NCBI RefSeq assembly: GCF_023206395.1 | Contig: NZ_CP066149.1 | Coordinates: 2,542,001-2,606,000, forward strand | Length of the DNA: 64,000 bases | Reading direction: 5' to 3' | From: Vibrio sp. ED004 | GTDB lineage: Bacteria > Pseudomonadota > Gammaproteobacteria > Enterobacterales > Vibrionaceae | Shown: in pieces, positions 26,669-36,090 of the stretch | Numbering within the stretch: position 1 is the stretch's first letter | How the letters are laid out: each line of letters opens with the position of its first letter | Position numbers and translations under genes: made by a program | The notes under the pieces: generated by a model | Database searches by the model: none | What the model saw: only the letters and a program-made list of their open reading frames with translations | What the model was told of the DNA's origin: nothing

Positions 26669-28087
26669 TTAAGTCGCGTTTAATTTTCCTGCGGATACTT
26701 GACCTGCCAGAGAGTAGAAGTTTCCCGTCTGCTTAAGAATGAACTCACTCCACCATGACAGAATTTCTCTACGCTTTTCAACATACTCTGCACCATTGTA
26801 AATAAGTCGCACACTGTTTTTATCCATGTGCGCCAAGCACACTTCGACTTGCTCAGGATCAAAGCGTTCAATATGTCCGAATTTCTGACAGTCATTAAGC
26901 GTGGTACTACCAACGGATCTCAGCCCATGAGCGACTATGGTTCCGCCCAAGCCTGAGCGCTTCATTGCCATATTGACAGTTTGAGGGTTCATGTAAGGTT
27001 TTTTTCCTCCTGGTTTACAGGATGGGAAAACATATTCGGAGTCACCCGTAATAGGATGCATATAGTCTAAGATTGCTTTAGCTTGCGGACTTAATGGAAT
27101 GATATGGCTATTGTTGCCCTTCATTCTATAGCCCCCAATTTTTATAATCCCTTCCGCTTCGTTGTACTCATCCCAGCGTAATTTTGATATTTCGCCAGTT
27201 CGAGACAGTAGATGCAACATTAGCTCAAAAGCCGCACGAGTCGTGATTTGAATATTGCTATTCCCCATCTTCTCCATGACTTCGCCAAGACGCTCAGGGT
27301 TAACGGTGAGTTGATTAGAAGACTTCGGCTTTGAGAATGCATTATTAAGCGTAATAAAGTTAGCGTACTCCTTTGAACTAATGTATCCCTTACTCTCAGC
27401 AAACTCGGCTATCTGGCGAACAATCTGGCAACAGCGTTTAACGGTTTCTAAGTTGCCTCGCTTTTCGATGGGTTCAAGTACTTTGACAACCAGTGGCTTC
27501 TCTATCTTCTTGATCGGAATCTTGCCAAGTTTAGGAAGTAGGTAGTTATCTAAGCGACTCTTGATGTCCTGAGTGGCTCTGCGTTTACTTTTGATGTCTT
27601 TAAGTACCGATTCAGAAACAGTGCGACCTTGCTCATCCGCTTCTTTGCGTGCTTCTTTAATCTCGCTGTCGATGCTTATCTGATCTTCACGCTCTCTCTT
27701 GACTAAGAAAAGCTCTGCTACTTGCTTGAAAGTGAAACTTTGATTCAAGTAATCATGCATTTCGTCAAAGTTACTTTCCGTCACTTTGCCATCGGTCATG
27801 ATGTTCGCAATTTCAACCTTAACTTTTGGATCTAAGTCATTGGCAATCATTTCGTTCAAAGCATAGGTTTTTCTACGAGCTTCAGCCAATGACAGAGCAG
27901 GGTATTTACCTAAGCTCATTTTCGTTTGCTTTTTAGTGAGTGGGCTAGTAAATGTGAAGAGCCAATTCTTAGTGATCCCTTTCTTACCGCTGCGAACTCG
28001 AAGAGAGAGACCTTCACCATCGCTGACAAGCAATTCGGTTTTGTTTTCTGGTAGGGTTAGGTTTTTATAGTAAGTATTTTTTTTCAT
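26669..28087 (-). CDS. Tyrosine integrase of the P4 type
   Basis: The integrase that placed the island into ssrA. From ATG 28087 it has 472 residues; the frame is open to 28129. The N-terminal DUF4102 arm-binding domain includes LSDGEGLSLRV-like sequence and MSLGKYPALSLAEARRK. The catalytic domain shows LLSRTGEISKLRWDEY (catalytic Arg), AHGLRSVGST (His and Arg), HMDKN and YNGAEYVEKRR (nucleophile Tyr). About 215 bp separate its start from the ssrA 3' end. Sequences rich in GGGGAAT between the two are candidate arm-type sites. The gene is intact, so excision may still be possible. Confidence 0.92.
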   Translation of the reverse strand: MKKNTYYKNLTLPENKTELLVSDGEGLSLRVRSGKKGITKNWLFTFTSPLTKKQTKMSLGKYPALSLAEARRKTYALNEMIANDLDPKVKVEIANIMTDGKVTESNFDEMHDYLNQSFTFKQVAELFLVKREREDQISIDSEIKEARKEADEQGRTVSESVLKDIKSKRRATQDIKSRLDNYLLPKLGKIPIKKIEKPLVVKVLEPIEKRGNLETVKRCCQIVRQIAEFAESKGYISSKEYANFITLNNAFSKPKSSNQLTVNPERLGEVMEKMGNSNIQITTRAAFELMLHLLSRTGEISKLRWDEYNEAEGIIKIGGYRMKGNNSHIIPLSPQAKAILDYMHPITGDSEYVFPSCKPGGKKPYMNPQTVNMAMKRSGLGGTIVAHGLRSVGSTTLNDCQKFGHIERFDPEQVEVCLAHMDKNSVRLIYNGAEYVEKRREILSWWSEFILKQTGNFYSLAGQVSAGKLNAT

Positions 28088-28264
28088 TGTGTTGTTCCAA
28101 CTTTCTGGGGGAATAACTGCATTCCCCAAATCTCCCCAAAACTATAACTATATGTTTTGGGGAATGGAATGGGGAGAAAGAAAGTTGGAATAGGCTGGGA
28201 CACTCTGGGATGGTCTGGGACAGAAAAAAGTGGTAAATAGTAGAGAATTCAGGGATTTAAGGCA

Positions 28265-28290
28265 TAAAAAAAGACGTCCTGGGACGTCTT
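28265..28290 (-). terminator. ssrA terminator (supplied by the island end)
   Basis: The perfect inverted repeat AAGACGTCC / GGACGTCTT is flanked by a seven-A run, giving a U-run in the minus-strand RNA, 13 bases past the tmRNA 3' end. Confidence 0.85.
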
Positions 28291-28302
28291 AGTTTATTGA
28301 AT

Positions 28303-28320
28303 TGGTGGAGCTGGCGGGAG
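28303..28320. repeat. Right attachment site within ssrA
   Basis: The last 18 bases of ssrA, repeated exactly at 1696-1713. Insertion regenerates a complete gene end, so tmRNA stays functional. Confidence 0.9.
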
Positions 28321-28669
28321 TTGAACCCGCGTCCAAAAATCATTCATCATTGGTACTACATGCTTAGTCGATCTTTAATTTCACCAGCAACCTGCGAACC
28401 GACACGCTAGTTAAAGGCTAACCTGAATTGTTATTCGCGCTTTTCCTCTCAGGTGGGAGAATCCGCGCTAGCTAGTTTGGGTTTGATCTCTTATTGGTCC
28501 CCGTCTTACGAGCGGAAGCTAGGGTAAGAGAGCTCTGAGCAGGTTATTAAGCTGCTAGTGCGTAGTTTTCGTCGTTTGCGACTATTTTTTTGCGGCTTTT
28601 AACGTGGCCAACCGCCCCACGGCATGCACCTCAGACTTCAAAATTCCTGTCGAATCCTAAATCAGCCCC
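28303..28669 (-). ncRNA. ssrA: tmRNA (transfer-messenger RNA)
   Basis: About 367 nt. The 5' end reads GGGGCTGATTTAGGATTCGA and the 3' end closes the tRNA-like part with GTTCAA...CTCCACCA. The tag reading frame encodes AANDENYALAA followed by two stop codons (complement of about 28547-28582). tmRNA rescues stalled ribosomes together with SmpB, encoded just upstream. The 3' end is the integration target of the island. Confidence 0.97.
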
Positions 28670-28735
28670 AAGTGTTATTTGCATAGTACCAGAAAAGCTT
28701 AACCTGTCTAGCACTGTGCGTTTAAGTGCTTAAAA

Positions 28736-29221
28736 TTAACGCAAATTACTCTTCATAATTCGTGCTTTATCTCTCGCCCAATCTTTTTCTTTCATATCAG
28801 TACGTTTATCGTGCAGCTTTTTACCTTTCGCTACGCCAACTTTAATCTTCGCCCAAGAGCGAGACCAGTAAAGTGCAGTTGCGACAAGTGTCATGCCTTC
28901 ACGGTTAATACGACCGATAAGGTTGTCGAGTTCTTTTCTCGACATAAGGAGTTTACGGATACGTGTTGGGTTCGCCACGATATGAGTACTCGCTTGAGTA
29001 AGCGGAGTGATCGTCATACCACTGATGAATGCTTCGCCATCTCGGATGTAAACGTAGCTTTCTGCGATATTAGTTTTGCCTTCACGTAGGGATTTTACTT
29101 CCCAGCCTTGTAGCTCAAGCCCCGCTTCTATCTCATCATCGATGAAATATTCGTGGCGAGCTTTCTTATTAAGCGCAATGGTATTACTACCGGCTTTTGA
29201 TTTTGATTTATTCTTTGCCAT
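28736..29221 (-). CDS. smpB: tmRNA-binding protein SmpB
   Basis: A 161-residue SmpB, the partner that loads tmRNA into stalled ribosomes. The start at 29221 ([13 protein letters not shown]) is the conserved one; the frame continues 23 codons upstream but those residues are not part of the family. Typical sequences are [29 protein letters not shown], and a basic C-terminal tail [24 protein letters not shown]. It lies 67 bp upstream of ssrA on the same strand, the usual Vibrio order. Confidence 0.97.
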   Translation of the reverse strand: MAKNKSKSKAGSNTIALNKKARHEYFIDDEIEAGLELQGWEVKSLREGKTNIAESYVYIRDGEAFISGMTITPLTQASTHIVANPTRIRKLLMSRKELDNLIGRINREGMTLVATALYWSRSWAKIKVGVAKGKKLHDKRTDMKEKDWARDKARIMKSNLR

Positions 29222-29340
29222 AATGGCCTCATTATACGGATTGCGCCCTAGTTGGGGAATCCTTTTTATTTGCGCTCTGGCCCAATACAATTAAAATTGC
29301 AGTTTGTGTTAATGTAACGCTGTCTTTAACAGGAGTCTAT

Positions 29341-29769
29341 ATGCCAAAGGTTACTCGTTCAGCATTAGTGTCGTTTAGTGCCGACCAGATGTTCAGCTTG
29401 GTCAATGATGTTGCTCGTTATCACGAGTTTTTGCCAGGGTGTTCTGGTTCACGTGTGATCGAATCTTCAGATTCAACTATGGTGGCTTCGGTTGATGTCT
29501 CTAAAGCCGGTATCAGCAAAACATTTACTACGTCTAATCGCTTAGCGGAAGGCGCTGAGATTTTGATGGAGCTGGTGGACGGCCCATTCAAAAAATTGCA
29601 GGGTGGTTGGTACTTTACTCCTCTTGACGATCAGGCGTGTAAGGTTGAGCTTAAGTTGGAGTTTGAATTTTCTAGCCGAATGATTGAAATGGCTTTTGGT
29701 AAGATTTTCAATGAACTGACGAGCAATATGGTCAGTGCTTTTACTCAACGCGCGAAACAGGTTTACTAA
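29341..29769 (+). CDS. ratA: Ribosome association toxin RatA (SRPBCC/START-like)
   Basis: A 142-residue single-domain SRPBCC-fold protein with the typical start MPKVTRSALVSFSADQMFSLVNDVARYHEFLPGC. E. coli RatA was reported to block 70S ribosome association; the same family includes the coenzyme Q-binding COQ10 proteins, so a role in quinone handling is equally possible. Divergent from smpB, with AGGAG just before the ATG. The next gene, ratB, begins 4 bases after its stop codon. Confidence 0.93.
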   Translation: MPKVTRSALVSFSADQMFSLVNDVARYHEFLPGCSGSRVIESSDSTMVASVDVSKAGISKTFTTSNRLAEGAEILMELVDGPFKKLQGGWYFTPLDDQACKVELKLEFEFSSRMIEMAFGKIFNELTSNMVSAFTQRAKQVY

Positions 29770-29772
29770 GCC

Positions 29773-30081
29773 ATGACTATTGAATCAGATATGATCCACG
29801 TAGAAGTTGTGTTTGCGCTTCCACACGAGCAGCGTGTGTTTACCTTAGTTGTGAACAAGAACGCGACCGTTGAAGAGATCATCGCGCAGTCTGGTGTTTT
29901 GGAGCTGTATCCAGAGATCGACTTGGCAAAAAACAAGGTTGGTGTATTCAGCCGTAACGTTAAGTTAGATGCGACGGTTCGTGATAAAGACCGTATCGAA
30001 ATCTATCGTGCACTATTGGCTGATCCAAAAGAGATTCGCCGTAAGCGTGCCGAACAAGCGAAAGCAGCTGCTGCCAAGTAG
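29773..30081 (+). CDS. ratB: RnfH/RatB-family ubiquitin-like protein
   Basis: A 102-residue protein of the UPF0125 family with a beta-grasp fold ([20 protein letters not shown], then [22 protein letters not shown]). It is co-transcribed with ratA and ends in a lysine- and alanine-rich tail. In spite of the pairing name, an antitoxin role is not established. Confidence 0.92.
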   Translation: MTIESDMIHVEVVFALPHEQRVFTLVVNKNATVEEIIAQSGVLELYPEIDLAKNKVGVFSRNVKLDATVRDKDRIEIYRALLADPKEIRRKRAEQAKAAAAK

Positions 30082-30108
30082 TATTGTAAAACCGATTTGA
30101 TTAAGAAG

Positions 30109-30134
30109 AGCTCGCTATATTAGCGAGCTTTTTT
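30109..30134 (+). terminator. Terminator after ratB
   Basis: The stem AGCTCGCT / AGCGAGCT is followed by six T. Confidence 0.85.
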
Positions 30135-30178
30135 GTGCCCGCGGGTTGGACACGGTGAGTTAATTTGTTAGCGAATAT

Positions 30179-30206
30179 TAAAAAGCCTGCTCATTGAGCA
30201 GGCTTT
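30179..30206 (-). terminator. Terminator after bamE
   Basis: AAAAGCCTGCTC / GAGCAGGCTTTT, a symmetrical stem that can work in both directions, 77 bases past the bamE stop. Confidence 0.8.
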
Positions 30207-30282
30207 TGCGATTCATACCTTGTCGACTGATAGTTTTGTCGACCGATAGTTTTATCGGCTGAGAGCTTTGTTGACTGGAAAG

Positions 30283-30642
30283 CTAGCGAAGGCTTTCGAA
30301 GAACTCATCACTGGCTTCAAAATCACCGTTGATCGTTACTAGAGTGCCAGTAGCATCAAAGTTCACGACAAGGTTTTTCTGAATAGGGTCGTTGTGACCT
30401 TTTTGATGGTGGTAAATGTAGTACCACGTATCTGGGTAGCCATTTTCGATAAGCATAGGTGAGCCCATAACGTAACGAACTTGTGTTTTTGTCATGCCAA
30501 ACTTGAGCTGGTCGACAGCTTCTTGTTCAACATAGTTACCCTGATTGATGTCAATTCGATAAACCAACTTCTCTAGTAGAGAGCAACCGGTCAACATTGT
30601 TAGTGCAAGTGGAACTGCAACTAACCACTTTTTAATTCGCAT
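30283..30642 (-). CDS. bamE: Outer-membrane assembly lipoprotein BamE
   Basis: A 119-residue lipoprotein of the beta-barrel assembly machine. The start at 30642 gives a classic signal peptide ([20 protein letters not shown]) with lipobox LTGC. The SmpA/OmlA fold follows: [29 protein letters not shown]. The upstream extension of the frame (to 30768) is not coding. A stand-alone gene downstream of recN on the same strand. Confidence 0.95.
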   Translation of the reverse strand: MRIKKWLVAVPLALTMLTGCSLLEKLVYRIDINQGNYVEQEAVDQLKFGMTKTQVRYVMGSPMLIENGYPDTWYYIYHHQKGHNDPIQKNLVVNFDATGTLVTINGDFEASDEFFESLR

Positions 30643-30809
30643 AGTTTGAGATCTTTCTTCGCTAAAATACTGCCTGATAATAAACAAGCTCCAGCAAGAA
30701 GTAAAAAGCTCCTTGCGCTTTGAGCTTGTTATGACTGGCAATTTTGAATTTAGTTGCAAAATTGCCAAGAATTTTCGGTAAATTATCAGAAAGTTGCTGA
30801 ATATTTGAC

Positions 30810-32474
30810 CTAAGCTGCGATTAATAACTCTTTTGCGTTGGCAAGGGTCGATTCTGTAATTTGGCTGCCACCAAGCAGGCGAGCAAGCTCTGAAACGCGT
30901 TGTTGCTCATCAAGCGTGTGCATTTGCGTTTCTGTTTTACCCGACTTGGTACTCTTCGCCACGAACAGTTGTTGGTGACCACAGCCTGCGACTTGAGGTA
31001 AGTGAGTCACACACATAACTTGTGTTGATTCACCTAGTGTACGCAGCATTTTTCCGACAACCGCAGCCGTTGGTCCACTGATACCCACATCGACTTCATC
31101 GAAAATCAGACTTGGTGTGTCGACTTTCTGTGCCGTGATGACCTGAATTGCGAGTGAGATTCGTGATAGTTCACCACCAGAGGCAACTTTAGCAATTGGC
31201 TGCATTGGTTGGCCAGGGTTCGTCGACACAATAAAGGTCACGTTATCCATACCTAGTGGTGATGGGTGTGTATTGGTGTTGTTCACTTCAATGGCAAACT
31301 GCGCTTTTTCCATGCTCAGTTCGTGCATGCTTTGTGTGATCAGTTTGTTCAGCTCTTTCGCGTAACGAGCACGAGACTTATGCAGCTTTTCTGATTTCGC
31401 CACGAAAGACTGGTATTGGTTCTCAACTTCGTTAGCTAATTCATCCAGCTTTTCATCAGAGCAATCCAGCGCTTCGACCTGTTGTAGCAAGTCTTGGTGG
31501 TGCTTATAAAGTTCTTCTGGCAACACATGGTGTTTACGCGACATCGACATCACTTTAGAGAAGCGTTCTTCCACGTAAGCCATGCGAGCAGGGTCGACAT
31601 CAATGCTGTCTAAGTAACTTCTTAACTCACTATTGGTCTCTTCAATCTGAATGATGGCTTCAGAGAGCAGGTTTGGTAGCTCAGCTAGTCTTTCATCCAA
31701 ATCAGCAAGTTGAATTAGGGAGTGATTGGCCGATTGCAAAATACCAAGCGCATTAACTTCTTCACCTTCGTAAATAAGTTCGATAGCTTGCTGGCAGGTT
31801 GAGGCCAATTCTCCGCTATTGGAGAGGCGCTTATGCTCTTGTTCGAGCTCTTCATATTCTTCCTCCCCAATAGATAACTCGTTTAGCTCTTTGATTTGAT
31901 ATTCAAGAAGCTGTTTTTGAGCTTGGTTTTGTTGGCTGTTTTCACGCAACTCTTTTAGATGGTTATCCGCTTGTCGCCATGCTTGGTAAGCGTTACGGGT
32001 CGACTTCAATAGGTTCAAGTGGCCTGCGTATTGATCAAGCATGGCCATTTGGTAGTCGCTCTTCATCAATTGATGGTGCGCGTGTTGACCATGAATGTTG
32101 ATCAGCAGTTGTCCCAATGATTTCAGTTGCGAAAGAGGAACCGGGCTGCCGTTGATGAATGCGCGAGAACGGCCCTCTTTAGAGATGGTTCTGCGTAATA
32201 TGCATTCACCGCCATCAAGCAGTTCGTTGTCTTCTAACCAGCGAGTTGCATGCAGATTGTTCTCAAGTAAAAAAGCGGCACTGACTTCGGTTTTCTCTTC
32301 ACCTTGCCTAACCATTCCTGCATCTGATCTTCCTCCAAGACATAAGCCTAAAGCATCGATAGCGATAGATTTACCCGCACCCGTTTCCCCGGTGATTGTT
32401 GTCATGCCTTTAGATAGTTCTAGCTGTAAAGACTTAACAATAGCGAAATTATTAACACTTAAATGAGCCAGCAT
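30810..32474 (-). CDS. recN: DNA repair ATPase RecN
   Basis: A 554-residue SMC-like protein for double-strand-break repair. It has Walker A GETGAGKS, a long central coiled coil (about 160-370), the signature [10 protein letters not shown] and Walker [13 protein letters not shown]. Two LexA-type boxes upstream (32503-32518 and 32525-32540) place it in the SOS regulon, as in E. coli. Normal length. Confidence 0.97.
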   Translation of the reverse strand: MLAHLSVNNFAIVKSLQLELSKGMTTITGETGAGKSIAIDALGLCLGGRSDAGMVRQGEEKTEVSAAFLLENNLHATRWLEDNELLDGGECILRRTISKEGRSRAFINGSPVPLSQLKSLGQLLINIHGQHAHHQLMKSDYQMAMLDQYAGHLNLLKSTRNAYQAWRQADNHLKELRENSQQNQAQKQLLEYQIKELNELSIGEEEYEELEQEHKRLSNSGELASTCQQAIELIYEGEEVNALGILQSANHSLIQLADLDERLAELPNLLSEAIIQIEETNSELRSYLDSIDVDPARMAYVEERFSKVMSMSRKHHVLPEELYKHHQDLLQQVEALDCSDEKLDELANEVENQYQSFVAKSEKLHKSRARYAKELNKLITQSMHELSMEKAQFAIEVNNTNTHPSPLGMDNVTFIVSTNPGQPMQPIAKVASGGELSRISLAIQVITAQKVDTPSLIFDEVDVGISGPTAAVVGKMLRTLGESTQVMCVTHLPQVAGCGHQQLFVAKSTKSGKTETQMHTLDEQQRVSELARLLGGSQITESTLANAKELLIAA

Positions 32475-32502
32475 TTTTATTTACCTGTATAACTGAACAA
32501 TA

Positions 32503-32540
32503 CTGTATATAAGTTCAGTATATACTGTTTCTTTATACAG
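32503..32540 (-). promoter_or_regulatory. Two LexA boxes of recN
   Basis: CTGTATATAAGTTCAG (32503-32518) and CTGTTTCTTTATACAG (32525-32540) both fit CTG-N10-CAG and lie 29 to 66 bases upstream of the recN start. A third, weaker half (CTGTATAACTGAAC) is at 32485. Confidence 0.9.
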
Positions 32541-32705
32541 TAAAGTCGGCAGGTGAAAATTTTTTGCGATAGCTCTCAGAATTGAATTTGTCTGTAGATC
32601 ACTGAAAGCACGATAGATTCCCAACACAGTCGTTCCTCCCTTTTGGGAATGACGGTATAAGCAAATTGACGAGAAGTGAGAGCCGACGGGTGTTCAGTGG
32701 GCAAT

Positions 32706-32736
32706 AAAAAAGGCTGACGAGTGTCGCCAGCCTTTA
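32706..32736 (-). terminator. Terminator after nadK
   Basis: The stem AAAGGCTG-A-CG / CG-C-CAGCCTTT, with A-run at its left (U-run in the minus RNA). Confidence 0.85.
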
Positions 32737-32766
32737 AAATTTTCGGTTATTGCTAGAGTCGTTTAG

Positions 32767-33651
32767 CTAAAACAACTTACTCGACCAGCCCAGTTTGTTA
32801 CGTAGGACATGGTAGTAGTTGTAGTCTTTCGGGTGGATCAGCTTTAGCACATTCGGGCTTTGGTAAATGTGGATCTCGTCGCCCGGAGACACAGGTAGTG
32901 AGATTTGACCATCGCAGCTGACTTCTTGAGTGCCGCGGTTATCAGGCGATACGATCAGCTTGATGCGGCGTTTGCCATCGACCACTAGTGGGCGGCTTGA
33001 AAGCGTGTGCGGGAACATGGGTACCAAAGAGATCGCATTCAAACTTGATGACAAAATAGGACCGCCACCAGAAAGCGAGTAGGCCGTTGAACCTGTCGGA
33101 GTTGAAACGATCAAACCATCAGAACGTTGAGAGAAAGCAAAGCTGTCATCGATGTACACTTCAAACTCGATCATGTGTGCAACTTGACCGGGGTGAAGTA
33201 CTGCTTCGTTGAGTGCGGCGTTGTGGCTTTTTATTTGGCCGTGGCGATGAATTTCCGTTTCAAGTAAGAAGCGCTCTTCTTCCATGAACTCGCCTTTAAG
33301 CACATCCGTCAGCGCGCTCTGGAAGTTTTCAGGGTTAAGATCGGTTAGGAAACCAAGGTTGCCTCGGTTAACACCGATCACTGAAATATCGAAGCGTGAC
33401 AAGATTCGAGCGGCACCAAGCATATTTCCGTCACCACCGACCACAATCGCAAGATCGGCGCGTTTCCCTAATTCAATCAGGCTAGAAAAATGTTCTTTTG
33501 GGATATCGTCTAAAATTGTGGCGAGTCTGTCATCAACAAACACTTGATAACCCTCAGCACTTAACCACTGATAGAGCTCTCTATGAGTCTGAATTGCTTG
33601 CTGATCTCGAGGTTTACCGATAATGGCAATGACTTCAAATGGCTTTTTCAT
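32767..33651 (-). CDS. nadK: NAD kinase
   Basis: A 294-residue NAD kinase that makes NADP from NAD with ATP or polyphosphate. It has the GGDGNML motif (72-78), [11 protein letters not shown] and the [22 protein letters not shown] loop that binds NAD. Transcribed divergently from grpE and upstream of recN, in the common gammaproteobacterial arrangement. Confidence 0.97.
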   Translation of the reverse strand: MKKPFEVIAIIGKPRDQQAIQTHRELYQWLSAEGYQVFVDDRLATILDDIPKEHFSSLIELGKRADLAIVVGGDGNMLGAARILSRFDISVIGVNRGNLGFLTDLNPENFQSALTDVLKGEFMEEERFLLETEIHRHGQIKSHNAALNEAVLHPGQVAHMIEFEVYIDDSFAFSQRSDGLIVSTPTGSTAYSLSGGGPILSSSLNAISLVPMFPHTLSSRPLVVDGKRRIKLIVSPDNRGTQEVSCDGQISLPVSPGDEIHIYQSPNVLKLIHPKDYNYYHVLRNKLGWSSKLF

Positions 33652-33672
33652 AACGTTTCCAAACGAATTAGG

Positions 33673-33701
33673 CTTGAATCAAAATTCTTCATCCCCATAA
33701 T
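33673..33701 (+). promoter_or_regulatory. Sigma-32 heat-shock promoter of grpE
   Basis: CTTGAA (33673-33678), 14 bases, then CCCCATAAT (33693-33701), close to the sigma-32 consensus. It lies about 95 bases upstream of the grpE start. Confidence 0.85.
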
Positions 33702-33794
33702 AAAGGCAAGTTGAACGTCTATGCGAGTGTTTTATATCAATTTGGGGTGCAAACACGCCTGTCACTTGCATTGAAAACGAATTCTGGAGATATC

Positions 33795-34376
33795 ATGAGC
33801 AACGAAGAAAACAAAGTAACCGAAGAAGAGCTAGATCAGATCATTGCTGAAGCAGAAAAAGTGGAAGCTGCTGAACTGAGCGAAGACGCTGCTGATGAGC
33901 AGGAAGCAAAAATCGCTCAACTAGAAGCTGCACTGCTATCTAGCGAATCTAAAGTGAAAGAGCAGCAAGATTCTGTTCTTCGCGCGAAAGCTGAAGTTGA
34001 AAACATGCGTCGCCGCAGCGAGCAAGAAATTGATAAAGCGCGTAAATTCGCTTTGAACAAGTTTGCTGAAGGTCTACTTCCTGTAATCGACAACCTAGAG
34101 CGTGCAATGCAAGCGGCAGATGCTGAAAACGAAGTGGTTAAGCCTTTGTTTGAAGGTGTTGAGCTAACGCACAAAACGTTTGTAGACACAGTGGCTAAGT
34201 TTGGTCTTAAAGAGATCAACCCTGAAGGTGAAGTGTTCAACCCTGAATTCCACCAAGCAATGTCTATCCAAGAAAGCCCAGATCACGAATCAAACACGGT
34301 TATGTTCGTGATGCAAAAAGGCTACGAACTAAACGGTCGTGTAGTTCGTCCGGCAATGGTTATGGTTGCTAAGTAA
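33795..34376 (+). CDS. grpE: Nucleotide-exchange factor GrpE
   Basis: A 193-residue co-chaperone that releases ADP from DnaK. From the ATG at 33795 ([15 protein letters not shown]; preceded by TGGAGA) there is an acidic N terminus, a long coiled coil, and the conserved beta-wing region [22 protein letters not shown]...[16 protein letters not shown]. The frame upstream of 33795 lies over the heat-shock promoter and is not coding. Confidence 0.96.
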   Translation: MSNEENKVTEEELDQIIAEAEKVEAAELSEDAADEQEAKIAQLEAALLSSESKVKEQQDSVLRAKAEVENMRRRSEQEIDKARKFALNKFAEGLLPVIDNLERAMQAADAENEVVKPLFEGVELTHKTFVDTVAKFGLKEINPEGEVFNPEFHQAMSIQESPDHESNTVMFVMQKGYELNGRVVRPAMVMVAK

Positions 34377-34456
34377 TTAAGTCGCCAAGTGATTGACTGG
34401 CGCACTTACTGAATAAGTAGGGGCTGCAACACAATTCACTGGCTACCGTAAAATGA

Positions 34457-34484
34457 AAAGAGAGGCATAGGTCTCTCTTTTTTT
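34457..34484 (+). terminator. Terminator after grpE
   Basis: AAAGAGAG / CTCTCTTT, loop of eight bases, followed by a T-run of seven. Confidence 0.8.
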
Positions 34485-34757
34485 GTGCCTGTCATTTGAG
34501 AGTCCACGTAAACAGTCATCAAAACCGCATTAAGAATGTCGTTCTTTTTATTTTACCTATATCAACGATTTAGAGTTTTATATTATGAAACTGGTTGTTA
34601 ATGAAGAAATGTTTTGATGTCACATTTGTAATGTTTTTGTAAATAAATACTTTTAATTGTTATCTTTGTATGTAAAATCCACTGCCATATAGCGATTTTA
34701 GTCGCATATATAACTATAAAAGTACAAAATTTAAACACAACAGACTGGAGAAGAACG

Positions 34758-36032
34758 ATGGATAAATCGCTCTCAAGTAAGATTTTTGTAGGCTTGTTTG
34801 CCGGCCTACTTATTGGTACTGCTATTCAGTACCTATTCAGCGGTATTGCTATTTTTGACACTTACCTACTTGGTGCTGCGGAAGGCGCTGGTGGTATGTT
34901 CGTATCACTTATCAAGTTGCTGGTAGTGCCTCTTGTATACGTATCTATTGTTTGCGGTATCGTTGAACTAAAAGATATCCGCTCATTTGGTCGCCTTGGT
35001 GGTAAAACCTTTGGTCTTTACATTATTAACACCATCATTGCGATTTCTGCTGCTCTAACGATTGGTCTTATTTTCCAACCTGGTGCTGGTGCAAACCTAG
35101 CAGGTACGGTTTCTGAGACAATTGCGCTTACAACCACTGAAACACCAGACATCTTCTCTCTTGTTGTTAACATCGTTCCTAGCAACCCTGTAGAAGCGTT
35201 CGCAAGCGGCGATATGCTACAAATCATCTTCATGGCAATTTTGACAGGTCTTGCGATTCAAGCGCTTGATTCTCGTGGTGGTCCAGCTATCAAGACATTC
35301 AAGATGGCTAACGAAATCATGATGAAGCTTATCGGTCTAGTAATGAGCTTGGCGCCTTACGGTGTATTTGCTCTGATGATTCAGCTGGGCGCAACACTGG
35401 ATGCAGACACGCTAATGTCAGTTGCTGGCTATGTGGCGCTTGTGGTTGCAATGCTTGTGTTCTGGATTTTCTTCTTCTACCCAATGATGGTTGGTTCATT
35501 CACTGGCATTTCTCCAAAGCAGTTCCTACGTGCAACTCGTGAGCAAGTTCTATTCTCACTATCTACAGCAAGTTCGAATGCAACAATCCCAGTAACAATG
35601 CGTACTCTAACTGACAAACTAAACGTATCTAAGTCAGTAGCAGGTTTCGGTGTACCACTAGGCGCAACAATGAACATGTCTGGTGTATCTATCTACATCG
35701 CACTAGCGACAATGTTCGTTGCGAACGCTTTCGGTCAACCAATCAATACAGCTGACATCTTCACTCTTGGCCTAACTATCCTGCTACTGTCTATCGGTGC
35801 TGGTGGTGTTCCAGGTGGCGGTGTTGTGATGGTAGGTGTTCTATTGCACCAACTAGGTTTGCCACCAGAAGGTCTAGCGATTGTTGCTGCTGTTGACCGT
35901 ATCTGTGACATGTTCTGTACTTCATCTAACGTAGTGGGCGACACAGCGGTTAACACTATCGTTGCTAAGTCTGAAGGCGAAATCGGCGTTGAAACAAACG
36001 AAGAAGCTGAACTACAGAAAGCAGAAGCTTAA
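34758..36032 (+). CDS. Dicarboxylate/amino acid:cation symporter (DAACS family)
   Basis: A 424-residue inner-membrane transporter with eight helices and two re-entrant hairpins. The hallmark serine-rich re-entrant loop SLSTASSNATIPVTM (about 272-286), the NMSGVSIY motif and the second hairpin GAGGVPGGGVVM are all visible, as in glutamate and aspartate transporters of the GltP/GltT group. Substrate probably glutamate, aspartate or a C4-dicarboxylate with Na+ or H+. Preceded by a 380-bp A+T-rich upstream region that holds the grpE terminator and no gene. Terminated by its own hairpin. Confidence 0.92.
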   Translation: MDKSLSSKIFVGLFAGLLIGTAIQYLFSGIAIFDTYLLGAAEGAGGMFVSLIKLLVVPLVYVSIVCGIVELKDIRSFGRLGGKTFGLYIINTIIAISAALTIGLIFQPGAGANLAGTVSETIALTTTETPDIFSLVVNIVPSNPVEAFASGDMLQIIFMAILTGLAIQALDSRGGPAIKTFKMANEIMMKLIGLVMSLAPYGVFALMIQLGATLDADTLMSVAGYVALVVAMLVFWIFFFYPMMVGSFTGISPKQFLRATREQVLFSLSTASSNATIPVTMRTLTDKLNVSKSVAGFGVPLGATMNMSGVSIYIALATMFVANAFGQPINTADIFTLGLTILLLSIGAGGVPGGGVVMVGVLLHQLGLPPEGLAIVAAVDRICDMFCTSSNVVGDTAVNTIVAKSEGEIGVETNEEAELQKAEA

Positions 36033-36057
36033 TTCTTAATTAAGACTCGATAACTGG

Positions 36058-36084
36058 AAGCCCCGCTCAATGAGAGCGGGGCTT
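36058..36084 (+). terminator. Terminator after the symporter
   Basis: AAGCCCCGCTC / GAGCGGGGCTT with loop AATGA, followed by AATTAT. The IS110-type element begins 7 bases later. Confidence 0.85.
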
Positions 36085-36090
36085 AATTAT

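Larger units (their letters stand above)
1696..28320. mobile_element. Genomic island integrated in ssrA (about 26.6 kb)
   Basis: The 18-bp sequence TGGTGGAGCTGGCGGGAG, which is the 3' end of ssrA including the CCA complement, occurs at 28303-28320 in the gene and as a direct repeat at 1696-1713. A tyrosine integrase (26669-28087) lies beside the ssrA copy and reads away from it. An AlpA-like regulator follows. The content between the repeats is accessory: toxin-antitoxin loci, IS21, recombinase and defence-type enzymes. The flanking genes beyond ssrA are ordinary core genes. A partial third att copy at 6652-6672 suggests the island is two stacked elements. Insertion into tmRNA genes by integrases of this kind is well known in Vibrio. 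Confidence 0.9.
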
